Source of the DNA: Streptomyces sp. R41
GTDB lineage: Bacteria > Actinomycetota > Actinomycetes > Streptomycetales > Streptomycetaceae
DNA length: 64,000 nt
Direction of reading: 5' to 3'
NCBI RefSeq assembly: GCF_041053055.1
Contig: NZ_CP163443.1
Span: 372,001 to 436,000, forward strand
Shown here: positions 16,503-23,999 of the stretch, piece after piece
Layout: each line of letters begins with the position of its first letter
Position numbering within the stretch: the first letter of the stretch is position 1
Notes under the pieces: model-generated
Told to the model about the DNA's origin: nothing
Database searches by the model: none
Seen by the model: the letters and a program-made list of their open reading frames with translations, nothing else
Position numbers and translations under genes: made by a program

Positions 16503-16610
16503 GGAGTACGAGCAGCCATGCCACCAGGAGCACGAGCGGCCGCGTGGCAAAGAGCCTGAGCAGTCGTGCAGCAAGGAGGACGAGCAGCCGTGTCGCAAGG
16601 AGGAGCCGTG
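16503..16610 (+). repeat. 24-bp tandem repeats carrying repeated ribosome-site/start modules
   Basis: Four contiguous 24-bp units (16503-16526, 16527-16550, 16551-16574, 16575-16598) and a shortened fifth (16599-16616) share the plan GGAG-xACGAGCAGCC-GTG-xxxCAA. Each copy joins a purine-rich GGAG/GAGG to an ATG- or GTG-like codon. The fifth provides the AAGGAGGA and GTG used by the M81 gene. The frame is kept except for TGA at 16557-16559. Confidence 0.85.
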
Positions 16611-18137
16611 CCGCAACCCCGCACCCCCGTCGCCCGCCCCGTCATCGCCATTGCCGGACTGGGCATCGAGTCGTCGACGTTCTCGCCGGCCCGGACCGAT
16701 GCCCCCGCCTTCCATCCCCTGTGCGGCGCGGACGTCCTGACGCGCTATCCGTTCCTCGCGACCGGGACGCCGCTGCTCGACGCCGCCGAGTGGCGCGGCG
16801 CGCTCGTCGGCAAGGCGCTGCCCGGCGGCACCATGACCGCCGCCGCGTTCTCCGAGCTCTCCGGCGAACTCGTCGAGCGGCTCGCGGCGATGCCGCGTCT
16901 CGACGGCCTCTGGTACGACATCCATGGCGCCATGACGGTGGAAGGAATCGACGACGCCGAGGCCGTCCTGCTCGCCCGGATCCGCGAGACCGTCGGTCCG
17001 CAGGTGATCGTGTCCACCTCCATGGATCTGCACGGCAATGTCTCACGCGAACTCGCCCATATGAGTGACCTGATCACCTGTTACCGGATGGCCCCGCACG
17101 AGGACCACCTGGAGACGAAGGAGCGGGCCGCGCGCCATCTCGTGGACCTGCTCACGACCGGCGCGCCCCGGCCCGTCAAGGCCTGGATCCCGGTGCCGGT
17201 GCTACTGGCCGGGGAGCAGACCTCGACGCGCATCGAACCGGCCAAGAGCGTGTACGCGGCGGTCGACGACGTGGAGGCGATGGACGGTGTCACCGACGCC
17301 GCGATCTGGGTCGGGTACGCCTGGGCCGACGAGCCGCGCAACCGTGCCGCCGTCGTCGTCACCGGACCGTCCGAGGTCGCCGTCACCGCGGGCGCCGAAC
17401 GGCTGGCCCGCGGCTTCTGGGAGGCGCGGCACGCGTTCGCCTTCGTGGCGCCGACCGGATCACTGGACGAGTGTCTCGACGAGGCGCTTGCCTCCTCCCC
17501 CGAGGCACGGCCGTTCTTCATCAGCGACACCGGTGACAATCCGACCGCGGGCGGCGCCGGCGATGTCACCTGGGGGCTCGAACGGGTCCTGGCCCGCCCA
17601 GAGTTCAAGGACGCGTCCGGCCCGACGGTCATCTACGCCTCGGTGCCGGGCCCGGCGGCCGTCGAGGCGGCGGAGAAGGCGGGCATCGGCGCGACCGTCA
17701 CGGTCACGGCCGGTGCCGAGGTGGACGACCGGCATGCGGGGCCGCTCACGATGACGGGGGTCGTGCACGCGGTCCGGCACGGCGACCGGGACGCGGGAAC
17801 CGAGGTGGTGCTGCGGGTGGGCAGCGTGTACGTGATCATCACCAGGCTCCGCAAGCCGTACCACCATGAGCACGATTTCACCGACCTGGCGCTCGCCCCG
17901 CGGGGCGCGGACATCGTCATCGTCAAGATCGGCTATCTGGAACCGGAACTGTTCGACATGTCGGTGGGCTGGAAGATGGCGCTCACTCCGGGCGGCGTCG
18001 ACCAGGACCTCGCCCGGCTGGGCCACCGCCGCATCCGCCGCCCGATGTTCCCGTTCGACCCGGAGATGGCCGAACCGGACCTCACGGCCCGGATCATCCC
18101 GCCCTCGGACACGCCGCTCACCGGGGAGGACGAGTGA
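16608..18137 (+). CDS. M81-family metallopeptidase (MlrC-like)
   Basis: A 509-residue cytoplasmic zinc peptidase of the MlrC/M81 family, whose founding member finishes the breakdown of linearised microcystin. The N-terminal catalytic domain (about 1-300) carries GIESSTFSPARTD, WYDIHGAMTVEG, VSTSMDLHGNVS and CYRMAPHEDH, the Asp/His cluster expected to bind zinc. The C-terminal MlrC domain has SDTGDNPTAGGAGDVTWGL and ends YLEPELFDMSVGWKMALTPGGVDQDLARL. GTG at 16608 is preferred because AAGGAGGA ends four bases before it; earlier in-frame starts exist within the tandem repeat. In actinobacteria and proteobacteria M81 genes often accompany peptide ABC importers, as here, so a role in processing the imported conjugate is likely. 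Confidence 0.9.
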   Translation: MPQPRTPVARPVIAIAGLGIESSTFSPARTDAPAFHPLCGADVLTRYPFLATGTPLLDAAEWRGALVGKALPGGTMTAAAFSELSGELVERLAAMPRLDGLWYDIHGAMTVEGIDDAEAVLLARIRETVGPQVIVSTSMDLHGNVSRELAHMSDLITCYRMAPHEDHLETKERAARHLVDLLTTGAPRPVKAWIPVPVLLAGEQTSTRIEPAKSVYAAVDDVEAMDGVTDAAIWVGYAWADEPRNRAAVVVTGPSEVAVTAGAERLARGFWEARHAFAFVAPTGSLDECLDEALASSPEARPFFISDTGDNPTAGGAGDVTWGLERVLARPEFKDASGPTVIYASVPGPAAVEAAEKAGIGATVTVTAGAEVDDRHAGPLTMTGVVHAVRHGDRDAGTEVVLRVGSVYVIITRLRKPYHHEHDFTDLALAPRGADIVIVKIGYLEPELFDMSVGWKMALTPGGVDQDLARLGHRRIRRPMFPFDPEMAEPDLTARIIPPSDTPLTGEDE

Positions 18138-18181
18138 GGCACCGGGTCGTCGCGGAGACCCCGTGGTCCCGGTGATCCCCC

Positions 18182-18263
18182 TTGGATCCGTTGGATCCGT
18201 TGGACCATTGGTTCCGCTGATCTCGGCCGTCCGCCGGATCCGTTGATCCCGGCCGTCCGCCGG
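18182..18263. repeat. Short direct repeats downstream of the M81 gene
   Basis: TTGGATCCG is repeated head to tail at 18182 and 18191. A 20-bp sequence TGATCYCGGCCGTCCGCCGG occurs at 18218-18237 and 18244-18263 with one mismatch. The gap is non-coding and lies between convergent genes. Confidence 0.75.
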
Positions 18264-18285
18264 GCAAGGGAAAGCCCTGCCCGGC
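18259..18285. terminator. Bidirectional hairpin between the M81 and chaplin genes
   Basis: GCCGGGC-A-AGGG (18259-18270) pairs with CCCTGCCCGGC (18275-18285), with a single bulged A and loop AAAG. It lies between convergent stops at 18137 and 18298 and can serve both. Confidence 0.7.
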
Positions 18286-18297
18286 GGCACTCGGCAG

Positions 18298-18537
18298 TCA
18301 GTTGCTCACGCAGCTGTTGTTGGTCGCCGGGTTCAGCAGACCCACCAGGTCGATGGTGTTGCCGCAGAGGTTGAGGCCGAGGTCGACGGGTATCTGGATG
18401 ACGTCGCCGGACAGGACTCCGGGACTGTCCGCGGCGACACCGACCGGGGTGGGGTCGGGGTCGGCGGCGGCGGTCCCGGCGGTGGCCAGAAGGGCCACGC
18501 TCGCCAGCCCGGCGGCGGCCATCAGACGAATACGCAT
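18298..18537 (-). CDS. Short chaplin (secreted amyloid surface protein)
   Basis: A 79-residue short chaplin. Chaplins assemble into amyloid fibrils that lower surface tension and coat aerial hyphae. After a Sec signal peptide (MRIRLMAAAGLASVALLATAGTAAA) the mature ~54 residues are a single chaplin domain. It has the sequence SPGVLSGDVIQIPVDLGLNL, then CGNTIDLVGLLNPATNNSC, with the two conserved cysteines and no cell-wall anchor, so it would be of the ChpD-H class. The strands usually read QVPVHVPVNVCGNSVNVIG; here several positions are acidic (DVIQ, VDLGLN, TIDLVG), giving an unusually negative chaplin. GGAG lies about nine bases before the ATG. The gene stands alone. Confidence 0.93.
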   Translation of the reverse strand: MRIRLMAAAGLASVALLATAGTAAADPDPTPVGVAADSPGVLSGDVIQIPVDLGLNLCGNTIDLVGLLNPATNNSCVSN

Positions 18538-18735
18538 TGCAAGCTCCGATCAGTCGCAGGGGTGCGAGTTCCTCCACCATCGCCTCCACGGGCGGCGGCC
18601 GACATCGCTGTACGCCCGAATGGGGCACCTCCCGCCGAGGGGCGCCCCCCGAGCCGCGTCTGCGCACGGGACGCGTCGCGCGGGGTGCGCGGAGCCCGTA
18701 GCGTGAGAACAGGTCAGGTGGAAGAGGGAGAGATC

Positions 18736-18942
18736 ATGTCAACCAGCCAACCCGATTCGCCCGCGCCGTCCGACGACAAGGCGACCCCCGACGCGCTGCT
18801 GCACACCGGCTCCGGCGGCGACGTGACCGCCGAGGATCTGGTGCTCGCCGCGGGCCGCGACATCACCCCGAAGAACCTCGCCTGGGCCGAGCGAAAGCTG
18901 CAGAAGGAAGGGCCAGCGGCCATGGACAAGCTGCTCCCGTAG
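18736..18942 (+). CDS. Small acidic conserved protein of unknown function
   Basis: A 68-residue soluble protein that I recognise only as a small conserved Streptomyces type. A disordered Ser/Pro/Asp-rich N-terminus leads to an ordered part with two similar segments, GDVTAEDLVLAAGRDITPKN and LAWAERKLQKEGPAAMDKLLP, probably helical. No catalytic motif, signal or membrane segment is visible. The ATG has GAGGGAGAG at an ideal distance, and a strong hairpin follows directly, so it is very likely expressed as its own transcript. It is divergent from the chaplin gene and shares its ~200-bp promoter region. Confidence 0.75.
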   Translation: MSTSQPDSPAPSDDKATPDALLHTGSGGDVTAEDLVLAAGRDITPKNLAWAERKLQKEGPAAMDKLLP

Positions 18943-18955
18943 CTTGACCGGAAGC

Positions 18956-18987
18956 TTGACCGGCTCCGGTGCGGCGGAGCCGGTCAA
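18956..18987 (+). terminator. 13-bp hairpin after the small acidic protein gene
   Basis: A perfect inverted repeat, TTGACCGGCTCCG (18956-18968) and CGGAGCCGGTCAA (18975-18987), has a 6-nt loop and starts 14 bases after the stop. AGCTTGACCGG is also duplicated directly before it. It lies between convergent genes and can act for both. Confidence 0.8.
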
Positions 18988-19026
18988 GGACCCGCGGGGA
19001 GGGAACAGCGGGTCAGGCGCGGTGGG

Positions 19027-19677
19027 TCAGGAGGCGGGGCACTCCTTCCAGGCCAGGTGGTAGACGGTGCTGATGTCACCGTCCGTCGAGTCCATGGTCA
19101 TGAAGCTGGTGCTGCCCGGAGCGGAGGTGCCCGCATTGACGCGGAGCTCCGTGTTGATGTTGAAGTTGCGCTGAACACCGCAGGGTGCCCACACCAGTTG
19201 GGCCCAGTCGGTGGTGTCCGTGGCCTGCCAGTTGTCGTTGTACGGACCTCTGAAGGGGTGCGTGATGGCGGCCGTGTTCGGGGACCCCTGGAAGTAGTAC
19301 GAGGCCTTCTCGGTGCTGCTCGCGCCCTGCTGGAGTGCGGCGAAGCCGCGGTAGTCCGCGCTGGCGATGGCGTACGTGAAGCCCTGCGGGACGTGGACGA
19401 TCAGATTGAGCTGGCAGTTCTTGCGGAACGCGGTGGGGTCGGAATTGCCCCCGACCTGGGCGAGGTAGTCGCTGTAGGTCACCGTGAAGGCCGTGTTGTC
19501 CGGGGAGACGGCGACGGCGGCGGTCCCCTGGGGACAGCCGGAGCCGTTCACCGTGGCGACCTTGATGACGATCTTGTCCGGGGGCGGGTCGACGAACCCG
19601 GAGGACGGGTCCTGTATCGGCAGCGCTGAGGCGAACAGGGCGGCGATTGCGCCGCCCAGAAGCAGCCCACCAGCCAT
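19027..19677 (-). CDS. Secreted DUF4360 protein
   Basis: A 216-residue exported protein of the DUF4360 family, which is frequent in fungi and actinobacteria and has no established function. A short signal sequence (MAGGLLLGGAIAALFASALP) precedes the domain. Its markers are all present: KVATVNGSGCPQGTAAVAVS, FTVTYSDYLAQVGG, FRKNCQLNLIVHVPQGFTYA, ASADYRGFAAL, and WAPCGVQRNFNINTELRVN. Four conserved cysteines are kept. The ATG at 19677 has TTGGAG at seven bases. A 318-bp gap separates it from the next gene upstream on the same strand, so it is monocistronic. A cell-surface or extracellular role is inferred from export only. Confidence 0.88.
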   Translation of the reverse strand: MAGGLLLGGAIAALFASALPIQDPSSGFVDPPPDKIVIKVATVNGSGCPQGTAAVAVSPDNTAFTVTYSDYLAQVGGNSDPTAFRKNCQLNLIVHVPQGFTYAIASADYRGFAALQQGASSTEKASYYFQGSPNTAAITHPFRGPYNDNWQATDTTDWAQLVWAPCGVQRNFNINTELRVNAGTSAPGSTSFMTMDSTDGDISTVYHLAWKECPAS

Positions 19678-19995
19678 GGTGCTCCAATCCGTTGCGTTGG
19701 TGTTCCGGCGGCAGCACGGGATGTGTGCCGTCGTGGAATGGGGGGTGCGGTTCCCCGCGTGCGGGAACCGTCGCAGACCAGTGCGTTGGATCAAGAGTTG
19801 GCTCGTTGAAACATGCGCATGACAAGCACGCCACCGGCAGCCGACGGCGCATGCGCAACAACCCCCGGTTGTGAAGGAGCCGTGAAGACCGGGAGTGACG
19901 GAATCGTACGTACGCGTGCCCGGGGCGGCCAGGGTCATCTCCGGCCATTCGGCGCCGGTCGTTCCACGCCGCCGACAGTGGGCGCGCGAGCCGGG
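19678..19995. other. 318-bp intergenic region upstream of the DUF4360 gene
   Basis: No gene is seen. It holds a perfect 8-bp hairpin CGGTTCCC (19748-19755) / GGGAACCG (19763-19770) in the presumed leader of the DUF4360 gene, two short GTGCGTTGG-like repeats, and the palindromes CATGCGCATG and GCGCATGCGC around 19813-19857. These could be regulatory, but none matches a regulator I can name. Confidence 0.5.
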
Positions 19996-20571
19996 TCACC
20001 GACCGTAGCGGCCGACCAGCGTGCCGTATGCGGTGATGTGTCCGGTGAGCGCGCGCTTGACGTCGTCGGCCGAGGCGCCCATGGGGAGGGCCGGTTTCTC
20101 GTCGGCGGCGAACACCGAGAAGACATAGCGATGGGGCTTGCCCTCGGGCGGGCAGGGCCCGCCGTAACCGCGTTTCCCGAAGCCGTTGCGGCCCTGCGCG
20201 GCACCGTTCGGCAGCTCCCCCGCGCCGAGCGCCGTCTCGTGGGGATCGATGCCCCACACCACCCAGTGCACGAAGGTGCCGTGCGGGGCGTCCGGGTCCT
20301 CGACCAGCAGGACCAGCTCGGCGGAGTCGCCCGGCACACCGTCGAAGTCCAGCGGCGGCGAGACGTTCTCGCCGTCGCAGGTGTAGCGGCGCGGGATGGT
20401 CCCGCCGTCCTCGAAGGCCCGACTCGACACCGTGATCGTCTTCGACGCGCTGGGCGTCGGTGCGGCGGACGCGGCAGCGGCACCTCCGCCGCCCGCGCAG
20501 CCGGCGGTGAGCCCCAGCAGCACGGCTGCCGCCACGAGGGCTGAGACCTTCCGGCGGCTCGTACGGCGCAT
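19996..20571 (-). CDS. PEBP-family (YbhB/YbcL) lipoprotein
   Basis: A 191-residue phosphatidylethanolamine-binding-protein-like lipoprotein. The lipobox LTAGC puts the acylated cysteine at residue 25, followed by an Ala/Gly/Ser linker. The PEBP core has the conserved anion-binding elements: FEDGGTIPRRYTCDGENVSP, LLVEDPDAPHGTFVHWVVW, and GYGGPCPPEGKPHRYVFSVF. These are the DPDxP and GxxGPxPP-HRY motifs of the bacterial YbhB branch. The bacterial members are poorly understood (ligand binding, possibly protease inhibition). Exposure on the outer face of the membrane follows from the lipobox. It is monocistronic. The region upstream on the other strand holds a decayed methyltransferase gene. Confidence 0.9.
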   Translation of the reverse strand: MRRTSRRKVSALVAAAVLLGLTAGCAGGGGAAAASAAPTPSASKTITVSSRAFEDGGTIPRRYTCDGENVSPPLDFDGVPGDSAELVLLVEDPDAPHGTFVHWVVWGIDPHETALGAGELPNGAAQGRNGFGKRGYGGPCPPEGKPHRYVFSVFAADEKPALPMGASADDVKRALTGHITAYGTLVGRYGR

Positions 20572-20825
20572 GTACGCCACGTTAGCGCCGGGGGGCCGGA
20601 TGGGCAGCGTGACCACGGGCACCAGCGTCGTGCCGCGGAACGGCGCACGGTGTCCGGCACGGCGTGCGATGCGGGTCGAGTGTGGCCAAAAGCCGTACGT
20701 CGACGCGGAGTTGGGGTGGCGGAGCAGGGCGCGGGCTGTACCGGTCCGCCCAGGTCGATGTTCGGCCGTCGAAGATCGCAGCGCAGGGGCGCCCCGTGTC
20801 AGACCCTGATCCCCGGCTCGTTGAG

Positions 20826-21244
20826 ACCGCGTATCTCGACGCCGACCTGTAAGACCCCGACGCCCTCCTGAAGGCCGCCGCGGGGCACGCTGGGCCTCTC
20901 CCGGCCGGTCGCCCTGATGATCGTCAATACGCTCGGCCACATCGCCGACCACGAGCGCGCGGGCGCTGGTCTCCCGGCTCATGGAGGGTCTTCCGCCGGG
21001 GAGTTGCCTCGTCATCAGTGACAGCACCTCCACCAGCGAGGGCATGATCGCGGCGTGCGAGGCGTACAACTCCAGTGGCGCGGTGCCGTACCACGTGCGG
21101 GGAGATCGGGGGCTTCTTTTCGACGGGCTCGAACCGGCCGAGCCGGGCATCGTCCCGGTCACGCAGTGGCGGCCGGAAGCCGGTCGTTCGTCGAGCGGCG
21201 TCGCCGTCGACGCCTTTCGCGGGGTGGGACGCAAGCCGTGGTGA
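20826..21244 (+). pseudogene. Decayed PF04672-type SAM-dependent methyltransferase
   Basis: Fragments of a methyltransferase closely related to the intact gene at 28296 are spread over several frames. The first is TAYLDADL, stopped by TAA at about 20850, then DPDALLKAAA. A shifted frame gives GTLGLSRPVALMIVNTLGHIADHERA. After one lost base near 20967 comes MEGLPPGSCLVISDS, then YHVRGDRGLLFDGLEPAEPG, and an end FRGVGRKPW. Each piece aligns with the intact copy (YIDADLHEPEKI, PVALMLMGILGHIQDYEEA, AALPSGSYFVHYDS, VARKP). The 5' half, including the nucleotide-binding GxGxP region, is missing. It is therefore a truncated relic with a stop and at least two frameshifts. Confidence 0.82.
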
Positions 21245-21338
21245 TCCGGCCACACGGTGGCGGGGCGAGAGGTACGGTGACCGCGCGATTCGCCCGCCCC
21301 CTCATCGGGCCGGGCGTGCCCCTGCGACACTGAACCGC

Positions 21339-21881
21339 ATGGATCCTCGACACCTGACACTCGGTCGCCGTCGCATATGGCTGGGCAGCGCGGCCTGCAT
21401 CCTGGTGCTCGGGCCGATCGGCTGGTTCCTGGGTGGCTGGATTCCCCTCGTGCTGCTGTCCGTTGCCCTCGTCACGGCCACGTCGGTCGCGCACTGGAGG
21501 GCCCCTTCGTGGCTCGCGCCCGCCATCGCGAAGGGACAGCGGGAGAGCCGCCGGGACGTGGCCGCCTTCTGCGTGGTCATCGCCGTCAGCGGGTATGCCC
21601 AGCCCCTGACGCTGCCCTCCGGTTCACCCCGGGACCTGGCTGCCCTGCGCCTTGAGGCATACCGGACCGCGGCCGACGACGATCTGTCCGAGGAGCTCCG
21701 CCATCTGGCGGCCGACGCGCTGGCCGCCGCCGACCACGCGTACGCAGAGGACACCCCGGCGGGCTGGCGAGCGGCCCGCGCGAGCGCGGAGCGACTGGCG
21801 CATGCCGCGCAGGAGGGCAATCCGTACGTGCGCCAGCTCCTCATCCAGTGGGTGGAGCAGAACCCGGCCGGGGAGCGCTAG
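21339..21881 (+). CDS. Small membrane protein of unknown function
   Basis: A 180-residue protein with two adjacent hydrophobic helices near the N-terminus (about residues 13-30 and 31-48: LGSAACILVLGPIGWFLGGW, then IPLVLLSVALVTATSVAHW) and a long Ala/Glu/Arg-rich cytoplasmic helical domain. A weaker hydrophobic stretch AAFCVVIAVSGYA lies at about 75-87. The C-terminal part looks like helical hairpins (LRLEAYRTAADDDLSEELRH, LAADALAAADHAYAEDTPAG). I do not recognise a family. The ATG at 21339 follows the relic methyltransferase by 94 bp. The ribosome site is weak. It appears to be a single-gene unit. Confidence 0.65.
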   Translation: MDPRHLTLGRRRIWLGSAACILVLGPIGWFLGGWIPLVLLSVALVTATSVAHWRAPSWLAPAIAKGQRESRRDVAAFCVVIAVSGYAQPLTLPSGSPRDLAALRLEAYRTAADDDLSEELRHLAADALAAADHAYAEDTPAGWRAARASAERLAHAAQEGNPYVRQLLIQWVEQNPAGER

Positions 21882-21957
21882 AGCCGGTCTTTCGGATCAC
21901 GCCTGGGCCGCGAAGCCTGGCACGCACATCTGCGGCGTTGTCGTCACTCGCCGACGC

Positions 21958-22476
21958 TCAGGAGTCCGCTTCCCTTCTCAGGAAATTGCTCACCTGGCAG
22001 GCGAGACTGTCCCTGTCCGTGCCGGGGCGTGTGCCCGCCTCGGTGGAGGTCTCGTACAGGTCGATGCCGCCCGCCCAGAGGTAGCGCTCGGTCCACTCGT
22101 CGTCGACCTTCAGCTGGATCTGGATGTCCACGCGGTGCAGGAAGGCGTCGGGGCCCGCGGAGTAGAGGACCGCCGTGGCCCGGCGCAGCGGGTAGACGTC
22201 GAAGCCCTCGATGAACTGTGAGTTCCGCCAGTCGAGGAACGCGCTCTCGCCGTCGGCGCCGATGCGAATATCGATCTGTCCGTCTTCGAGATGGATACCG
22301 AAATGCTCGGTCGTGCGGTTTTCAACGGTCACCCGAAATCTGAAGTAGGTGAGTCCGTCGGCGGCGTCGTCCCGCCCCCTCGGCGGCTCCGCCTTTTCCA
22401 CACCGTGGACGCGGACACGCAGGCCGGCATGCTCGTCGTACTCCTGCCAGTCCTCGACCACGTTCGGCTCGCGCAC
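21958..22476 (-). CDS. Conserved hypothetical protein, beta-sandwich-like
   Basis: A 172-residue cytoplasmic protein without signal peptide. Alternating strands dominate (GLRVRVHGVEKAEPP, TYFRFRVTVENRTTEHFGIH, GQIDIRIGADGESAFLDW, RATAVLYSAGPDAFLHRVDI, QIQLKVDDEW). The phrase FRFRVTVENRTTEHFGIHLE resembles Ig-like domains in which a central strand reads V-V-NxS/T. I cannot name the family or a function. The GTG start has AGAGGTGGA upstream. It is separated by a non-coding gap from the DUF6624 gene that ends at 22665, so co-transcription is not obvious. Confidence 0.62.
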   Translation of the reverse strand: MREPNVVEDWQEYDEHAGLRVRVHGVEKAEPPRGRDDAADGLTYFRFRVTVENRTTEHFGIHLEDGQIDIRIGADGESAFLDWRNSQFIEGFDVYPLRRATAVLYSAGPDAFLHRVDIQIQLKVDDEWTERYLWAGGIDLYETSTEAGTRPGTDRDSLACQVSNFLRREADS

Positions 22477-22664
22477 AGTCCACCTCTCACCTCAGAGAGC
22501 TGTTTCCTATCTTTGCTCCGAACGCAGTGTCAAATGCGCGCAACATGCCGTGGCCAGGGATTTCCCTTTTCTTGATCGGCGATCAAGCCGTGCCCAGCCA
22601 GAACCTTTCGCCGGCGGCCGCGCCGACATTTCCGCGCGTGCTGCACATCACGTTCAGCGGCGTC

Positions 22665-23261
22665 TCATCCGCCGTCGCGCAGTGTCCGCATCTGCTCGTC
22701 GAGCGGGCCCAGGCCGACGTCGCGGCGGCGCTCGTCGAGGGTCTGGGGCCGGCGGATCGGGTACGGGCGGAGGGTCAGGGGATTGACGCGGGTGCCGTAG
22801 AACTGCGGCCGGCCCTCTTCGACGGCGCAGTGGTCGGCGATATAGGCGTGGTGCAGGGCGGGGCAGCGTCCGTCCGCCGCGGCCTGGGCGATCAGGTCGC
22901 GGCACCTGAGCTGGAAGTCGAGGTCGGCGGCGTGCAGCAGGATCATCAGGGCTGCCGTCGAGGCGGGCGCGCCGACCAGGTCGGCGGTCGGCCAGCCGTG
23001 CCTGCGGACGATCGTCCGCAGGGCTTCGGCGTTCGCCCCGCGGCACTCGTGGAGGGCGGCCCGGCACCGCGAGGTGGGGTCCACCCGCGCCTGCCGCATG
23101 AGGCACCGCTCCTCGTCCACCCGGCGCACCAGCTCTCCGGCGAGAGCCGCCGCGAGTTCCGGGACCATCCGCCGCGCGGCCTCGTGCTCCTCGCGCGCGC
23201 CGTCGTCGGCCTCCTCGCGCGTGGCGTCGTCCACCGCGAGGTGCCCCGGGTAACCCTTCAC
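22665..23261 (-). CDS. DUF6624-like protein
   Basis: A 198-residue soluble protein. The central region has the DUF6624 pattern: a stretch ending in RTIVRRHGWPTADLVGAPAS, TAALMILLHAADLDFQLRCR, ALHHAYIADHCAVEEGRPQF, then YGTRVNPLTL and DERRRDVGLGPLDEQ. The conserved His/Asp (HAADLDFQ), the D-R/H-V-EGRPQ-YGT block and the final RR--LGL-PL are kept. The function of the family is unknown. Its GTG overlaps the stop of the upstream ATPase gene (GTGA), so the two are translationally coupled. That makes this a candidate partner or effector of an anti-sigma-type switch protein. Confidence 0.72.
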   Translation of the reverse strand: MKGYPGHLAVDDATREEADDGAREEHEAARRMVPELAAALAGELVRRVDEERCLMRQARVDPTSRCRAALHECRGANAEALRTIVRRHGWPTADLVGAPASTAALMILLHAADLDFQLRCRDLIAQAAADGRCPALHHAYIADHCAVEEGRPQFYGTRVNPLTLRPYPIRRPQTLDERRRDVGLGPLDEQMRTLRDGG

Positions 23262-23866
23262 GGCATCCCCTGAAGCACCAGCGTGAACCACACCTTCTTG
23301 CCCGGGCAGCCCGGGTCGGGCAGTGCGGTGCCCCAGTCGTCGGCCAGCGCGGCGACGATGGCCAGTCCTCGTCCCGACTCCTCGGCTCCATCCGCCGTAC
23401 GCAGGCGCGGCAGGTCGGGCGAGCGGTCGGCGACCGTCACGCGCAGCTCGGGCTCGGTGTACTCGATGGTGACGGTGATCATGTCGCCGCGGTCGGGACT
23501 TCCGTGTTTGACCGCGTTGGCGAACAGCTCGTCGGTGGCGAGGACAGCGTTGTCGAGGCACTCGGGCGGCAGCCGCAGGTGGGTGAGGTGCTCGGCGAGC
23601 ATGGCCCGTACGCCCGCCGCGCGCGAGGGGTGGGCGGGGACGGTGGTCCGCAGGAGGTGGGCTTCACTCACGGGCATCACGGGCGTCACGGGGGTCAGGG
23701 GGCTCGTAGGGGTCAAGGGGGACGCGGGGATCGTGGCCGCCTCAGCGGGCCGGGCCCGGCTCGCCGGCGCGTGGTCGTCCGCCGCGTGGACGTTGTGCGC
23801 CGGCGCGTGCACGTCGTGTGCCAGTGAAGGCGACGGCCCGCGGCGATGCGCCCTGGATGCCGTCAT
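23258..23866 (-). CDS. Anti-sigma-factor-type ATPase (HATPase_c, RsbW-like)
   Basis: A 202-residue protein whose C-terminal ~130 residues form a GHKL ATPase domain of the RsbW/SpoIIAB type found in large numbers in Streptomyces. The N box is VLATDELFANAVKHG, and the G1 box region reads VTVADRSPDLPRL with ADGAEESGRGLAIVAALADD. Such proteins act as serine kinases or bind sigma factors and anti-anti-sigma factors. The first ~65 residues are disordered, with His/Ala-rich and Pro/Thr-rich repeats (SPLTPTSPLTPVTPVMPV). The ATG at 23866 follows GAAGGAGGATCG, an ideal ribosome site. It lies 2.7 kb from a WhiJ-like HTH/DUF397 pair, in line with WhiJ-type gene neighbourhoods. Confidence 0.88.
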   Translation of the reverse strand: MTASRAHRRGPSPSLAHDVHAPAHNVHAADDHAPASRARPAEAATIPASPLTPTSPLTPVTPVMPVSEAHLLRTTVPAHPSRAAGVRAMLAEHLTHLRLPPECLDNAVLATDELFANAVKHGSPDRGDMITVTIEYTEPELRVTVADRSPDLPRLRTADGAEESGRGLAIVAALADDWGTALPDPGCPGKKVWFTLVLQGMP

Positions 23867-23999
23867 CGATCCTCCTTCGGGTGCAGCACGGGTGGGGGAC
23901 GGTCTCGGTGGCTGCCCGTGCAGCCAACACGCCGGACCGGCGGGTGGACCAGGGGGTATGGGGGTTGTCCGGTTGCAGGCACGTAGTGGCGTGGGATGT

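Noticed and set aside
21882..21957. Possible tRNA or mobile-element end between two hypothetical genes
   Set aside because: The sequence does not fold into a cloverleaf in my reading, shows no terminal inverted repeat, and no transposase sequence is near.
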